DNA from: Gammaproteobacteria bacterium
Lineage (GTDB): Bacteria; Pseudomonadota; Gammaproteobacteria; Eutrophobiales; Eutrophobiaceae
Assembly: GCA_030829955.1 (NCBI GenBank)
Contig: JAURNY010000025.1
Coordinates: 1 to 44,675, forward strand
Reading direction: 5' to 3'
Length of the DNA stretch: 44,675 bases
The position numbers and the translations under genes were made by a program. Shown in pieces: positions 1 through 6,910 of the stretch; the first letter of the stretch is position 1, and the number at the start of each line of letters is the position of its first letter. The notes under the pieces are model-generated. The model had not been told where the DNA came from. It worked only from the letters and a program-made list of their open reading frames with translations, and did no database searches.

Positions 1-140
1 GATTTTTAATTTATTCAGAGCCATTATTTAGTATGCCAGTTTTTATGATTGGTATAGTTTTACTATATATAGCAAGTATCCTCACATTATTGTCAATGAT
101 TCAATATCTTATAGCTGCTTGGCCTCTTTTGAGAGAATAA
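1..140 (+). CDS. pgsA: PgsA C-terminus (partial)
   Basis: The frame starting at base 3 reads open to a TAA at 138-140. It encodes a hydrophobic tail ending LLSMIQYLIAAWPLLRE, which resembles the last transmembrane segment of CDP-diacylglycerol--glycerol-3-phosphate 3-phosphatidyltransferase, the inner-membrane enzyme that makes phosphatidylglycerol phosphate. Only about 45 residues are in the window, so the CDP-alcohol motif is not visible. The call rests on this tail and on position: pgsA lies directly upstream of glyW-cysT-leuZ in Escherichia coli, and the same three tRNA genes follow here. The short residue match alone would be weak. Confidence 0.75.
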   Translation, partial: FLIYSEPLFSMPVFMIGIVLLYIASILTLLSMIQYLIAAWPLLRE

Positions 141-200
141 TGTCGTTTCTGGTTGACAGGCATCAATCCACGACTAAAATATGCGCTCTTTCAAGCAAGT

Positions 201-276
201 GCGGGAATAGCTCAGTTGGTAGAGCGATACCTTGCCAAGGTATAGGTCGCCGGTTCGAACCCGGTTTCCCGCTCCA
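201..276 (+). tRNA. glyW: tRNA-Gly (GCC)
   Basis: A 76-nt cloverleaf with CCA encoded. The acceptor stem pairs GCGGGAA with TTCCCGC, the D-arm contains AGCTCAGTTGGTAGAGC, the anticodon loop is TTGCCAA (anticodon GCC), and the T-arm contains GGTTCGAACCC. First gene of the Gly-Cys-Leu tRNA cluster behind pgsA. Confidence 0.97.
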
Positions 277-584
277 TTTTTTCTCTTCAATTCGGTTTCA
301 AGATATTGATTTATATTAAGTATTAACAATTTTTAATTAAATAGGTTAATATACCGCAGCTGAATTTTGGCAAAAGACATGATGAATTTTTGGCTATTCG
401 TTTATGTTATTTTGCTCGGTGGCAGACAAAATCGCATGGAGCAGTTTTGAACATCGTTCGCAGTGAAGATGGCCTAAAAGGGTAGAAAAAAGGATGTCCA
501 ACATAATGGTTATGCAGTACGGCCTTTAAGGTCGCTAGATAAATATCCAGTATTTATTTAAGTAATTTATTGCCACATTTATTT
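277..584. other. tRNA-Gly/tRNA-Cys spacer without a clear gene
   Basis: A 308-bp spacer, long for a gap within a tRNA cluster. It holds no convincing gene: the best open frame is 23 codons (379-450) with no ribosome binding site. Near its end (about 493-534) is a stretch resembling the 5' half of the neighbouring tRNA-Cys, listed separately. No clear promoter or terminator was recognised. Confidence 0.6.
493..534 (+). pseudogene. possible tRNA-Cys-like remnant
   Basis: Aligned to the first 41 bases of tRNA-Cys at 585, this segment shares an unbroken TGGTTATGCAG (D-arm), then after two inserted bases CGGCCT (anticodon stem), and several scattered matches before and after. The anticodon loop, T-arm and acceptor 3' side are not recognisable. 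It looks like a decayed partial duplicate of the tRNA 90 bp downstream, but chance similarity of a short stretch cannot be excluded by eye. Confidence 0.35.
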
Positions 585-658
585 GGCTGAGTGGCAGAGT
601 GGTTATGCAGCGGCCTGCAAAGCCGTGGACCTCGGTTCGATTCCGGGCTCAGCCTCCA
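585..658 (+). tRNA. cysT: tRNA-Cys (GCA)
   Basis: A 74-nt cloverleaf with CCA encoded. The acceptor stem pairs GGCTGAG with CTCAGCC, the anticodon loop is CTGCAAA (anticodon GCA), and the T-arm contains GGTTCGATTCC. Second of three tRNA genes, 15 bp before tRNA-Leu, so probably co-transcribed with it. Confidence 0.97.
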
Positions 659-673
659 TATAAACAGTGTCTA

Positions 674-760
674 GCCCGGGTGGTGGAATTGGTAGACACA
701 AGGGACTTAAAATCCCTCGCCTTAACGGGCGTGCCGGTTCGACTCCGGCTCCGGGCACCA
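674..760 (+). tRNA. leuZ: tRNA-Leu (TAA)
   Basis: An 87-nt class II tRNA with a long variable arm (CTCGCCTTAACGGGCGT) and encoded CCA. The acceptor stem pairs GCCCGGG with CCGGGC, the anticodon loop CTTAAAA gives anticodon TAA, and the T-arm contains GGTTCGACTCC. The accessory block starts about 160 bp downstream. I looked for a repeated tRNA 3' end as a sign of integration and saw none. Confidence 0.97.
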
Positions 761-921
761 AGTTATAAAAGGCTTTCAGCCAATCCTCTGATTTAACTCC
801 AATCATGAATAAATCTATGTAAGCAATATGTAAGCGCCAAATGAATTCTTCTGATTTGCTCTGTTTTGCATTTTTATTTTGGATGTTTAGGCTATTCAAG
901 AAAAGATACAGAGAAAAAATC

Positions 922-1299
922 ATGAAAACTCTAATTCTTATCTTACTATTCCTCTTTGCGACATACACATCAGCAGCAGAGACCAAAGATAATTCATTGT
1001 ATGTAACTGGTATGCAGTTATTAGAGAACTGCCAGGACCCACACCTAAAAAACACTGACTCATATTCTGCTATGCAGTCCGGAGTATGTCTTGGATACAT
1101 TATGGCCGTTGTAGATGCTACTAGCCGACAAACATCTCTAAGGCAGCAAGAGTTTAAAAATATATTTTGCGCAACTAATGTTGATGCAAAACAGCTTGTG
1201 CTGATAGTAAAAAAATATTTAGAAAACAACCCAGAACTTCTCAGTCTCATAGCAGCTGATATTGTTAATGCAGCATTAAGAAAAGCTTTCCCGTGTTAA
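922..1299 (+). CDS. exported Rap1a/Tai-family protein
   Basis: A 125-residue protein. Residues 1-19 form a signal peptide (MKTLILILLFLFATYTSAA), which is why the ATG at 922 is preferred over the upstream ATG at 841, where 27 extra residues would precede the signal. The mature part has four cysteines (about 37, 56, 83, 125), a CLGYIMAVVDA segment and a terminal KYLENNPELL...ALRKAFPC, matching the Rap1a/Tai domain. Characterised members (Serratia Rap1a, Pseudomonas Tai) are periplasmic immunity proteins against type VI amidase effectors, but the family is broad and many members sit alone. No effector gene is adjacent, so an immunity role is not shown here. Family call good; function open. Confidence 0.75.
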   Translation: MKTLILILLFLFATYTSAAETKDNSLYVTGMQLLENCQDPHLKNTDSYSAMQSGVCLGYIMAVVDATSRQTSLRQQEFKNIFCATNVDAKQLVLIVKKYLENNPELLSLIAADIVNAALRKAFPC

Positions 1300-1313
1300 T
1301 TATTTACTGAAGG

Positions 1314-1685
1314 ATGAATAGACCAGAAAAAGAAAATATGGAAGATGCAGTTCGAAAAGCTTTTAATTCGGGCAGCGTTTTCAGTGACGATGATGAACGT
1401 ATTGGGAAATATTTACGCTTTCTCGCAAGTGCCCCCGTGCCTAACGAACTAATTCGTCATACATTCATCATTCGCGCACTTATCATTAACTCAATCAAAC
1501 AGGACAGGGCACTAGAAAAGTCTGAATCAAGAGCACACAAATATGCAGTTAGAGTTCTTTGGTTATCATTCCTGGCGATAGCATTATCGGTTTATAGCAT
1601 CTATCAAAGTCATCAAACATCAAGCATGATGCAACGACTAGTTGAGGCCCAAGAAGCAGAAGTGAAAATGTTAGACATCAAATAA
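1314..1685 (+). CDS. single-span membrane protein, unknown function
   Basis: A 123-residue protein I do not recognise. The N-terminal 75 residues are soluble and charged, with an acidic SDDDERIG segment. One hydrophobic helix lies at about residues 80-98 (VRVLWLSFLAIALSVYSIY), followed by a short helical tail rich in Gln/Glu (LVEAQEAEVKML) that could form a coiled coil. Positive residues just before the helix suggest the N-terminus is cytoplasmic. It starts 14 bp after the Rap1a/Tai-like gene, behind a GAAGG-type site at about 1308, so the two are probably co-transcribed. Confidence 0.6.
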   Translation: MNRPEKENMEDAVRKAFNSGSVFSDDDERIGKYLRFLASAPVPNELIRHTFIIRALIINSIKQDRALEKSESRAHKYAVRVLWLSFLAIALSVYSIYQSHQTSSMMQRLVEAQEAEVKMLDIK

Positions 1686-1764
1686 GATAGTCAGTGTCAT
1701 TATAAATTATTGAGAACATATCTAGGATCGTTTCCCATGATATATTATATTAGGTTTAATAATA

Positions 1765-2259
1765 ATGCTTAAAAGATTCCTTGTAGTTTTTATTTTAATT
1801 TTATCGCTGTCATTTCAGGTTAAGGCAGAAACGGTTTTCGCACTTGATACTCTAGTATGTTCTTTCTCAAAGGAAACTGATTATGGAAGTAGAAAACTGA
1901 AAGTTACAGTTATACCCCCAAAAGATTTTAGCTACGACAATGATCGTAGTTTGTTCGCATTGGGTACTTGTTGTACTGAAGAAGAGTTAATTGAGAACCC
2001 GGTAGCTATTAAAGCCAGCGGCATAGGCATTGGCAGAGTAGAAGTAAAATATGGTTATAGCACTGAATCAGATATTTCCGATCTGTATTTTTTAAAGGTT
2101 GGAACGAAAGACGGCAGTTCTCATGTTGCTTTTTGGTTCTCAAAAGGAGCGATGCAACACGCAAATTTCATTATTGTCGATGTATGGGAAAATAATATTA
2201 GTGCGAAATTGATGGAATCAGTTGAGCCAGAACCATATATAACCGGTAGTTGCGGATAG
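1765..2259 (+). CDS. secreted Cys-containing protein, unknown function
   Basis: A 164-residue protein with a clear signal peptide (about residues 1-21, cleavage after VKA). The mature part is beta-rich in appearance, with Cys in LVCSF, a CC pair in GTCCTEE, and a C-terminal GSCG, which would suit periplasmic disulfides. I recognise no named domain. The next gene begins 7 bp downstream, so these two are likely one transcript. Export is well supported; function is unknown. Confidence 0.6.
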   Translation: MLKRFLVVFILILSLSFQVKAETVFALDTLVCSFSKETDYGSRKLKVTVIPPKDFSYDNDRSLFALGTCCTEEELIENPVAIKASGIGIGRVEVKYGYSTESDISDLYFLKVGTKDGSSHVAFWFSKGAMQHANFIIVDVWENNISAKLMESVEPEPYITGSCG

Positions 2260-2266
2260 TTTATTT

Positions 2267-2704
2267 ATGGCCTTGATTAGCTGTCATGAATGCGGTTCCC
2301 AGATCAGTACAGAGGCGAAGACTTGTCCACACTGCGGGGCAAAGAACAAAAGCAGGCCTCCATTAGTCCGAAAATCCCTGCTGATACTGGGTGTAATTAT
2401 TATCGGTGGTTTTGCCTATGTCGCCTCAACGATTGATCCCGCTTATAGTATCCCGGAATGTCAGGAAGATGCCTTCAAAGATCAGTTTATGGAATTGTAT
2501 AACAACGGCCCCTACGCCCAACAATTCAATTTACACGTTATCGACATTAAAAATGTAAAAGACATAACCACCGGTAGCGAAATGATTGATCGCAGATGCG
2601 AGATCACATTCGAATTAAGCAATCAGGAAATAGGTACTCATGTCGTTCACTATGAGTATGCAGAGGGCAGGAACGGCATTTTAATCAAGGGATCACCAAA
2701 ATAA
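2267..2704 (+). CDS. zinc-ribbon single-span membrane protein
   Basis: A 145-residue protein. The N-terminus carries a zinc-ribbon of the type CHECGSQIS...CPHCG (residues 6-23, two CxxC pairs). A transmembrane helix follows at about 37-54 (LLILGVIIIGGFAYVAST), then an exported or periplasmic domain of about 85 residues with two cysteines (IPECQ, RRCEI). This layout is common among uncharacterised membrane proteins; the ribbon is expected to face the cytoplasm. No enzyme motif is visible. It lies 7 bp after the secreted protein gene. Confidence 0.7.
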   Translation: MALISCHECGSQISTEAKTCPHCGAKNKSRPPLVRKSLLILGVIIIGGFAYVASTIDPAYSIPECQEDAFKDQFMELYNNGPYAQQFNLHVIDIKNVKDITTGSEMIDRRCEITFELSNQEIGTHVVHYEYAEGRNGILIKGSPK

Positions 2705-2724
2705 GGTAAGTCCAGAAGTATTAA

Positions 2725-2746
2725 AAATCCTCTGATATTAGGATTT
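2725..2746. other. weak inverted repeat after zinc-ribbon gene
   Basis: AAATCCT (2725-2731) and AGGATTT (2740-2746) form a 7-bp stem with an 8-nt loop. The plus-strand side is followed by TAAAATTC rather than a U-tract, so it is a poor terminator for the gene just upstream; the minus-strand transcript would have a short run of U. Role uncertain. Confidence 0.3.
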
Positions 2747-2795
2747 AAAATTCTGCTTTCAGGCGTAGTATAAAAGTAACAACAAGGAGGTTGTT

Positions 2796-2945
2796 ATGAT
2801 AGCTGAATCACTGAATCACACCATAAAACTGATCGAGACAGTTCAAAAAATCCAACCGCACATAGAAGAAAAAATAGACCGAGAATTATGCTACCTGGTG
2901 GAGCATATGAAGTATGTGGAGGAAATGCTAAAACAACAGGGATAA
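2796..2945 (+). CDS. 49-residue helical protein with strong RBS
   Basis: A short open frame of 49 codons ending in TAA at 2943-2945. It is preceded by AAGGAGG (2784-2790) five bases before the ATG, the best Shine-Dalgarno match in the accessory block. The peptide (starts MIAESLNHTIKLIETVQ) is Glu/Lys-rich, has one Cys near residue 32, no membrane segment, and a heptad-like spacing of hydrophobics that suits one or two amphipathic helices. I recognise no family. A small DNA- or protein-binding role is possible but unsupported. Confidence 0.6.
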   Translation: MIAESLNHTIKLIETVQKIQPHIEEKIDRELCYLVEHMKYVEEMLKQQG

Positions 2946-2957
2946 TTTCAAAAGATA

Positions 2958-3305
2958 TTAAAGCAAATTGTATCTGAGCATCTTTTGGCAATCTAGTTGC
3001 GCTATTTCATCTCCTTTTTTCCTGTCGTATGAATGATTGCCAGCATAAATATCTTCAAGCCAAGTCATGCTTGTATACACCCTCGCTTTGTAAGCCTGTT
3101 CATCAATACCAGCTTCTTTTTTTATTTTTTTTACTGTTTGATCTATTTCTGGTGGCAATTCGCTGGAATTTAGTAAATGGTAAGCCACGCACGTTGACAT
3201 CTCATCAAGGTATCCACCCAAGGCATTTGCATAAGGCGTAAAAAATATTAACGAGGGAAATAATCCCAATAATAGGGCTAACTTATTTTTAAAAGTATTT
3301 ATCAT
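2958..3305 (-). CDS. exported protein, unknown function
   Basis: A 115-residue protein with a signal peptide (MINTFKNKLALLLGLFPSL..., cleavage near YANA). The mature part is mostly helical, with two cysteines (STCVAYHLL, LDCQKML) that could pair. The ATG at 3305-3303 overlaps the TGA of the upstream gene as ATGA, so this start is preferred over one five codons earlier. That overlap implies translational coupling with the BamE-like gene. No family recognised. The gene runs towards the 49-residue plus-strand gene, with 12 bp between the stops. Confidence 0.6.
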   Translation of the reverse strand: MINTFKNKLALLLGLFPSLIFFTPYANALGGYLDEMSTCVAYHLLNSSELPPEIDQTVKKIKKEAGIDEQAYKARVYTSMTWLEDIYAGNHSYDRKKGDEIAQLDCQKMLRYNLL

Positions 3306-3646
3306 CGGGGCTCTGTCCAACCATCAACTTTGTCTTGCAAGAAAAAAACCGAGCCATCATTTTCGTAATACCATTGTGTAATAATACCTCCACTTATCCT
3401 AGCTGGCTCCCCGAGTATATTTCGCACATCTTTATAAGCCATGCCAGTTTCAATTTTTCTCCAGTTGGCAATTGATTTCCAGCCTTCGCTTGATGAGGTA
3501 ATTGTTTCAGCCTTGGCAGGGCTACTATTTAAAAGAGATTCTAGTTTTAATACTCTCTGCTCTAATTGATCAATTCGTTCGCTATCATGTGCATATAGCG
3601 GTGAGAATAAAAGCAATAAAATACTGGTAGTTATGACTTTTTTCAT
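3302..3646 (-). CDS. exported protein with BamE/SmpA-like domain
   Basis: A 114-residue protein. Signal peptide at about 1-19 (MKKVITTSILLLLFSPLYA, no lipobox Cys), then a short coiled-coil segment with Leu heptads (RIDQLEQRVLKLESLL), then a C-terminal region WRKIETGMAYKDVRNILGEP...TQWYY, which is the pattern of the SmpA/OmlA (BamE-like) fold: a GM...V..LLGEP turn followed by a W-Y-Y strand. The ATG at 3646 is chosen because it begins the signal peptide; a longer frame starts nine codons earlier. It is probably not BamE itself, since the lipoprotein cysteine is missing. Confidence 0.65.
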   Translation of the reverse strand: MKKVITTSILLLLFSPLYAHDSERIDQLEQRVLKLESLLNSSPAKAETITSSSEGWKSIANWRKIETGMAYKDVRNILGEPARISGGIITQWYYENDGSVFFLQDKVDGWTEPR

Positions 3647-3696
3647 AGATATACTTAATATACAGAAAAGCATTTGCCAAGAGAAGACTAAACACG

Positions 3697-3719
3697 TAGA
3701 TAAAGCTCTGTTTTATCTA
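3697..3719. other. inverted repeat in divergent spacer
   Basis: TAGATAAA (3697-3704) and TTTATCTA (3712-3719) form a perfect 8-bp stem with a 7-nt loop. It lies between the divergent BamE-like and radical SAM genes. It could be an operator or a transcript hairpin; there is no U-tract that would mark it as a terminator. Confidence 0.3.
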
Positions 3720-3810
3720 TTAAAGCTGTTGAAACACATGATGACTGAAAAAAAATGAATCTGCGAAATATTTTTAATGCCCATTTTTATCAATTCCTTC
3801 AGTATAAATT

Positions 3811-4659
3811 ATGCTGTCTACTTTAAATCATGATCGAAACAAGCTTGGCTTGACTTATATTTATCCTGTGTTGTCCAGGCGATCTGGAGGGCTCTCTATC
3901 GGTATTAATTTAAACCCTAATAATGCCTGTAACTGGCGATGCATCTACTGTCAGGTTCCGGAGTTGAAAAGAGGCAGCGCACCCTTGATAAATTTTGATT
4001 TGCTAGGTAAAGAACTTAGGTGTTTTTTATCTGATGTCATAGAAGGTGATTTCTATGATGCAGAGTCTGTTCCTGATAAATTACGCATGATCAAGGATAT
4101 TGCTTTATCAGGCAATGGGGAGCCAACTACGTCCTCTGAATTTGATCAGGTAGTACAACTCATTAACATGATTTTAAATGAGTTTGGCTTGATTAATAGT
4201 GTAAACGTTGTGCTAATTACCAATGGTAGCCAAATTAATCGCAAAGTTGTACAAACAGGATTGAAAACAATGGCGAAAATAAATGGTGAAGTATGGTTCA
4301 AAATTGATAGCGCAAGTAGAAAAGGGCAGGCCTTTATTAATCAGGTACAGGGCAGTGGTCTCGACTCATTAAAACGACTAAAGCTTTCAGCAGAACTTTG
4401 TCCGACGTATATTCAAACCTGTTTTTTTGCATGGAAAGACAGACCTCCCTCAGAGCACGAATTAAAAAGCTATTTTAGTTTGCTTGAAGCTATTGAGTTA
4501 AATGCTATTCCTATTAAAGGTCTAAAGATATATGGCATAGCACGCGAATCTCAACAGGAAGAAGCAAAAGATATTAGTTCTTTGCCTAGTTATTGGTTTA
4601 ATGATTTAGAAGAGAAACTAAAACGTTTTGAAAATTTTGATATTAGTATTACCCCTTAA
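3811..4659 (+). CDS. radical SAM protein
   Basis: A 282-residue protein with the [4Fe-4S] cysteine motif CxxxCxxC at residues 40-47 (CNWRCIYC), preceded by a GLSIGINLNP strand. A later LSGNGEPT is the 'GGE/GNGEP' motif that contacts SAM, and VLITNGS is a typical next strand. The enzyme is expected to cleave S-adenosylmethionine to start radical chemistry in the cytoplasm. The arrangement resembles COG0731-like proteins related to the wybutosine enzyme TYW1, but the substrate cannot be named. No cognate peptide or partner subunit is evident nearby. Confidence 0.8.
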   Translation: MLSTLNHDRNKLGLTYIYPVLSRRSGGLSIGINLNPNNACNWRCIYCQVPELKRGSAPLINFDLLGKELRCFLSDVIEGDFYDAESVPDKLRMIKDIALSGNGEPTTSSEFDQVVQLINMILNEFGLINSVNVVLITNGSQINRKVVQTGLKTMAKINGEVWFKIDSASRKGQAFINQVQGSGLDSLKRLKLSAELCPTYIQTCFFAWKDRPPSEHELKSYFSLLEAIELNAIPIKGLKIYGIARESQQEEAKDISSLPSYWFNDLEEKLKRFENFDISITP

Positions 4660-4989
4660 TATTAAGGCAGTATTTTTCAAATCAACTCCTAGTGCAACCG
4701 TATACTCATAATTTAATATATAAATATATTATTTAACATAATATACATTATGCGCATATAAGGATGCAGCTCGTATCATTATTAAAAATTGTTTTAACTG
4801 CATCACATCGTATTTTTAATATCTTGGTGTCTCTCCATGGTAGTTTTAGCTAACTATTCTCAAATAACCGATCTAGTGCGATATATGAATAAAGCAGATT
4901 TGGAAAATCCGTTTTTCATTAGAATGATTGGTTTTACTATATACAATAAATTTTTAGACTATAGCTCAAAAAAATAAATAACATAAATT
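4660..4989. other. AT-rich spacer before the PLP enzyme gene
   Basis: 330 bp of very AT-rich sequence between the radical SAM and class V aminotransferase genes. It contains TA-rich stretches at about 4710-4760 that could include a promoter, and one possible 46-codon gene at 4837-4977 (listed separately). No terminator with a clear U-tract was found after the radical SAM gene. Confidence 0.5.
4837..4977 (+). CDS. possible 46-residue small protein
   Basis: ATG at 4837 to TAA at 4975-4977. The peptide begins MVVLANYSQITDLVRYMNK and ends in a Lys-rich tail; the middle is mildly hydrophobic (PFFIRMIGFTIYNKFL). It ends 12 bp before the aminotransferase start, so it could be a leader or co-translated small protein. 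There is no good Shine-Dalgarno sequence and AT-rich DNA can stay open by chance, so this is tentative. Confidence 0.3.
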   Translation: MVVLANYSQITDLVRYMNKADLENPFFIRMIGFTIYNKFLDYSSKK

Positions 4990-6123
4990 ATGAATTTAAA
5001 TAAGATAATCGCTCAGGAATTCCAGCTAGATTCAAATATTGTCTATTTAAACCATGCAGCAGTTTCACCATGGCCAAAAAGAACAGCTGAAAGCGTAAAA
5101 TCCTTTGCTGAGGAAAATTCATATTCCGGTGCAAAACATTATTTAAAGTGGCTAGAAAAGGAGAAAAAATTAAAAAAACAATTACAGCGTCTAATAAACG
5201 CGCCCTCCACTAATGATATTGCCCTGCTGAAAAATACTTCTGAAGCCATATCCATGGTAGCTAGCGGAATAAATTGGAATAACGGCGACAATATAGTTAG
5301 CAGTAATGAGGAGTTTCCATCCAATCGAATTCCTTGGTTAGCGCAGGCTAAACATGGCGTTAAATTTAGAGAAATTGATATATCAAATCCAGAGTCAGCT
5401 GAAGATAATTTAATAAATGCCTGCGATGAGAAAACGCGCGTATTAACGATTAGTTCCGTGCAATATGGATCTGGAACACGCATAAACCTTGAGAAATTGG
5501 GTAAATTTTGTAATAAAAACAAGATTTTGTTTTGTGTAGATGCAATTCAAAGTCTTGGGATTCTAGCTATAGATGTGGAAACCATAAATGCGGATTTTGT
5601 TATGGCAGATGCGCATAAATGGATGATGGGACCAGAGGGAATTGCGCTGTTCTTTTGTCGTGAATCAGTCAGAGAGCAGCTAGAATTGCATGAATTTGGT
5701 TGGCACATGGTGGAACAGGCAGGAAATTATGATTTAGCAGATTGGCGACCAGCTAGGTCAGCTAAACGTTTTGAGTGTGGTAGTCCGAATATGCTTGGCA
5801 TCTACGCCTTGTCTGCCAGTTTGAGTTTGCTTGAGGAAATAAAAATAGAAAATATAACTAGAATAATTCTTAGTAATACGCAATATATTATTGATTATAT
5901 TAATAATAATATTGAATTAATCACTCCTAGCAATGAGTCCAATCGAGCAGGCATTGTTACCTTCAAAATCAAAAAGCAAGATAATAAATTAATTTACGAC
6001 AAGTTAATGAAAAATAACGTTATTTGCGCAAACCGTAAAGGAGGTATTCGCTTCTCCCCTCACTTCTATACTAGCCAACAAGCAATCAAGTATGCACTTG
6101 AAATATTAAATTCAATTATTTGA
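4990..6123 (+). CDS. class V aminotransferase-fold PLP enzyme
   Basis: A 377-residue fold type I PLP enzyme related to cysteine desulfurases and isopenicillin N epimerase-like proteins. Visible landmarks: YLNHAAVSPWP at about 19-29 (substrate/N-terminal motif), KNTSEAI at about 81-87 (phosphate-binding), VDAIQSLG with the PLP-ring Asp at 183, and ADAHKW with the Schiff-base Lys at about 210. I do not see a reliable desulfurase active-site Cys loop of the SufS/IscS kind, so sulfur mobilisation should not be assumed. There is no strong RBS before the ATG. The gene ends one base before the convergent tatD stop. Confidence 0.75.
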   Translation: MNLNKIIAQEFQLDSNIVYLNHAAVSPWPKRTAESVKSFAEENSYSGAKHYLKWLEKEKKLKKQLQRLINAPSTNDIALLKNTSEAISMVASGINWNNGDNIVSSNEEFPSNRIPWLAQAKHGVKFREIDISNPESAEDNLINACDEKTRVLTISSVQYGSGTRINLEKLGKFCNKNKILFCVDAIQSLGILAIDVETINADFVMADAHKWMMGPEGIALFFCRESVREQLELHEFGWHMVEQAGNYDLADWRPARSAKRFECGSPNMLGIYALSASLSLLEEIKIENITRIILSNTQYIIDYINNNIELITPSNESNRAGIVTFKIKKQDNKLIYDKLMKNNVICANRKGGIRFSPHFYTSQQAIKYALEILNSII

Positions 6124-6124
6124 T

Positions 6125-6883
6125 TTAATTAAATTTATTATAGTAATTATTAGTAGTTTCTTTAGCTACTTCTTCAAATTCTATCTCCTTTAAATCAGCT
6201 ATGAAGTTAGCGACGTGTCTGACATATGCAGGCTGATTAGTTTTTCCTCGAAATGGTACAGGAGCTAGATAGGGAGAGTCTGTTTCAACTAACATTTGCC
6301 CCAAAGGCACTTTTTTGGCGACATCTTGTAAATTTGTAGCATTTTTGAAAGTAACGATACCGGAGAAAGAAATTAGAAAATTCAAATCCATTGCGGCTTG
6401 AGCAGTTTCCCAATCTTCGACGAAACAATGCATGACGCCACCTACTTTATCCGCACCCTCCTCTTTCAATATACGAATCGTATCTTCTCTAGCATCTCGG
6501 GTATGAATGATCAGTGGTTTGTTTAATTCTTTTGCTAGATGAATGTGTAAGCGGAATCGATCTCGTTGCCATTCCAAATCACCCTCGTTTCGAAAATAAT
6601 CGAGCCCAGTCTCCCCTATTGCAACCACGACATTTTCATTGCCCATTTGCAGGAATTCATGTTGATTAATCGGATTAATCATTTCGGTGTTGGGGTGGAC
6701 GCCAATTGAAGCTGATACCATGTCATAGACTTTAGCGAGTTTGATAATTTCAGGCGAGCCTTCCATATCAATTGCTACACAAAGCATATGTTCAATTTGC
6801 TGTTCTTTGGCTTCAGCTAGAATTGCGTCAACAGCCATGGATTCACTTAATAGTGGAATATGGCAATGGGAATCAACCAGCAT
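6125..6883 (-). CDS. tatD: TatD-family metal-dependent hydrolase
   Basis: A 252-residue TIM-barrel hydrolase. N-terminal DSHCH (His6, His8) and GETGLDYF supply metal ligands, HTRDA and HCFV further ligands, and VETDSPYLAP the conserved C-terminal Asp. Escherichia coli relatives (TatD, YcfH, YjjV) are metal-dependent DNases or phosphoesterases. The location beside pilZ, holB and tmk matches ycfH, which follows holB in E. coli. This makes YcfH the closest counterpart, but paralogues are hard to separate by eye. Confidence 0.9.
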   Translation of the reverse strand: MLVDSHCHIPLLSESMAVDAILAEAKEQQIEHMLCVAIDMEGSPEIIKLAKVYDMVSASIGVHPNTEMINPINQHEFLQMGNENVVVAIGETGLDYFRNEGDLEWQRDRFRLHIHLAKELNKPLIIHTRDAREDTIRILKEEGADKVGGVMHCFVEDWETAQAAMDLNFLISFSGIVTFKNATNLQDVAKKVPLGQMLVETDSPYLAPVPFRGKTNQPAYVRHVANFIADLKEIEFEEVAKETTNNYYNKFN

Positions 6884-6910
6884 AGGAAAAACAATAATTA
6901 GGGTTAAGAC

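Noticed and set aside
379-450. 23-codon hydrophobic open frame in the tRNA spacer
   Set aside because: Too short, no ribosome binding site, and no other support.
674-760. tRNA-Leu as an integration site of a mobile island
   Set aside because: I looked for a direct repeat of the tRNA 3' end downstream and for an integrase gene; neither is present in the window.
603-1250. Long minus-strand open frame over the tRNA genes and the Rap1a-like gene
   Set aside because: It crosses tRNA-Cys and tRNA-Leu and is antisense to the signal-peptide gene; its sequence looks like a shadow (GAGVEPARPLRRG, GIEPRS are typical tRNA-derived artefacts).
3029-3241. Plus-strand 70-codon frame
   Set aside because: Antisense to the exported protein at 2958-3305; shadow.
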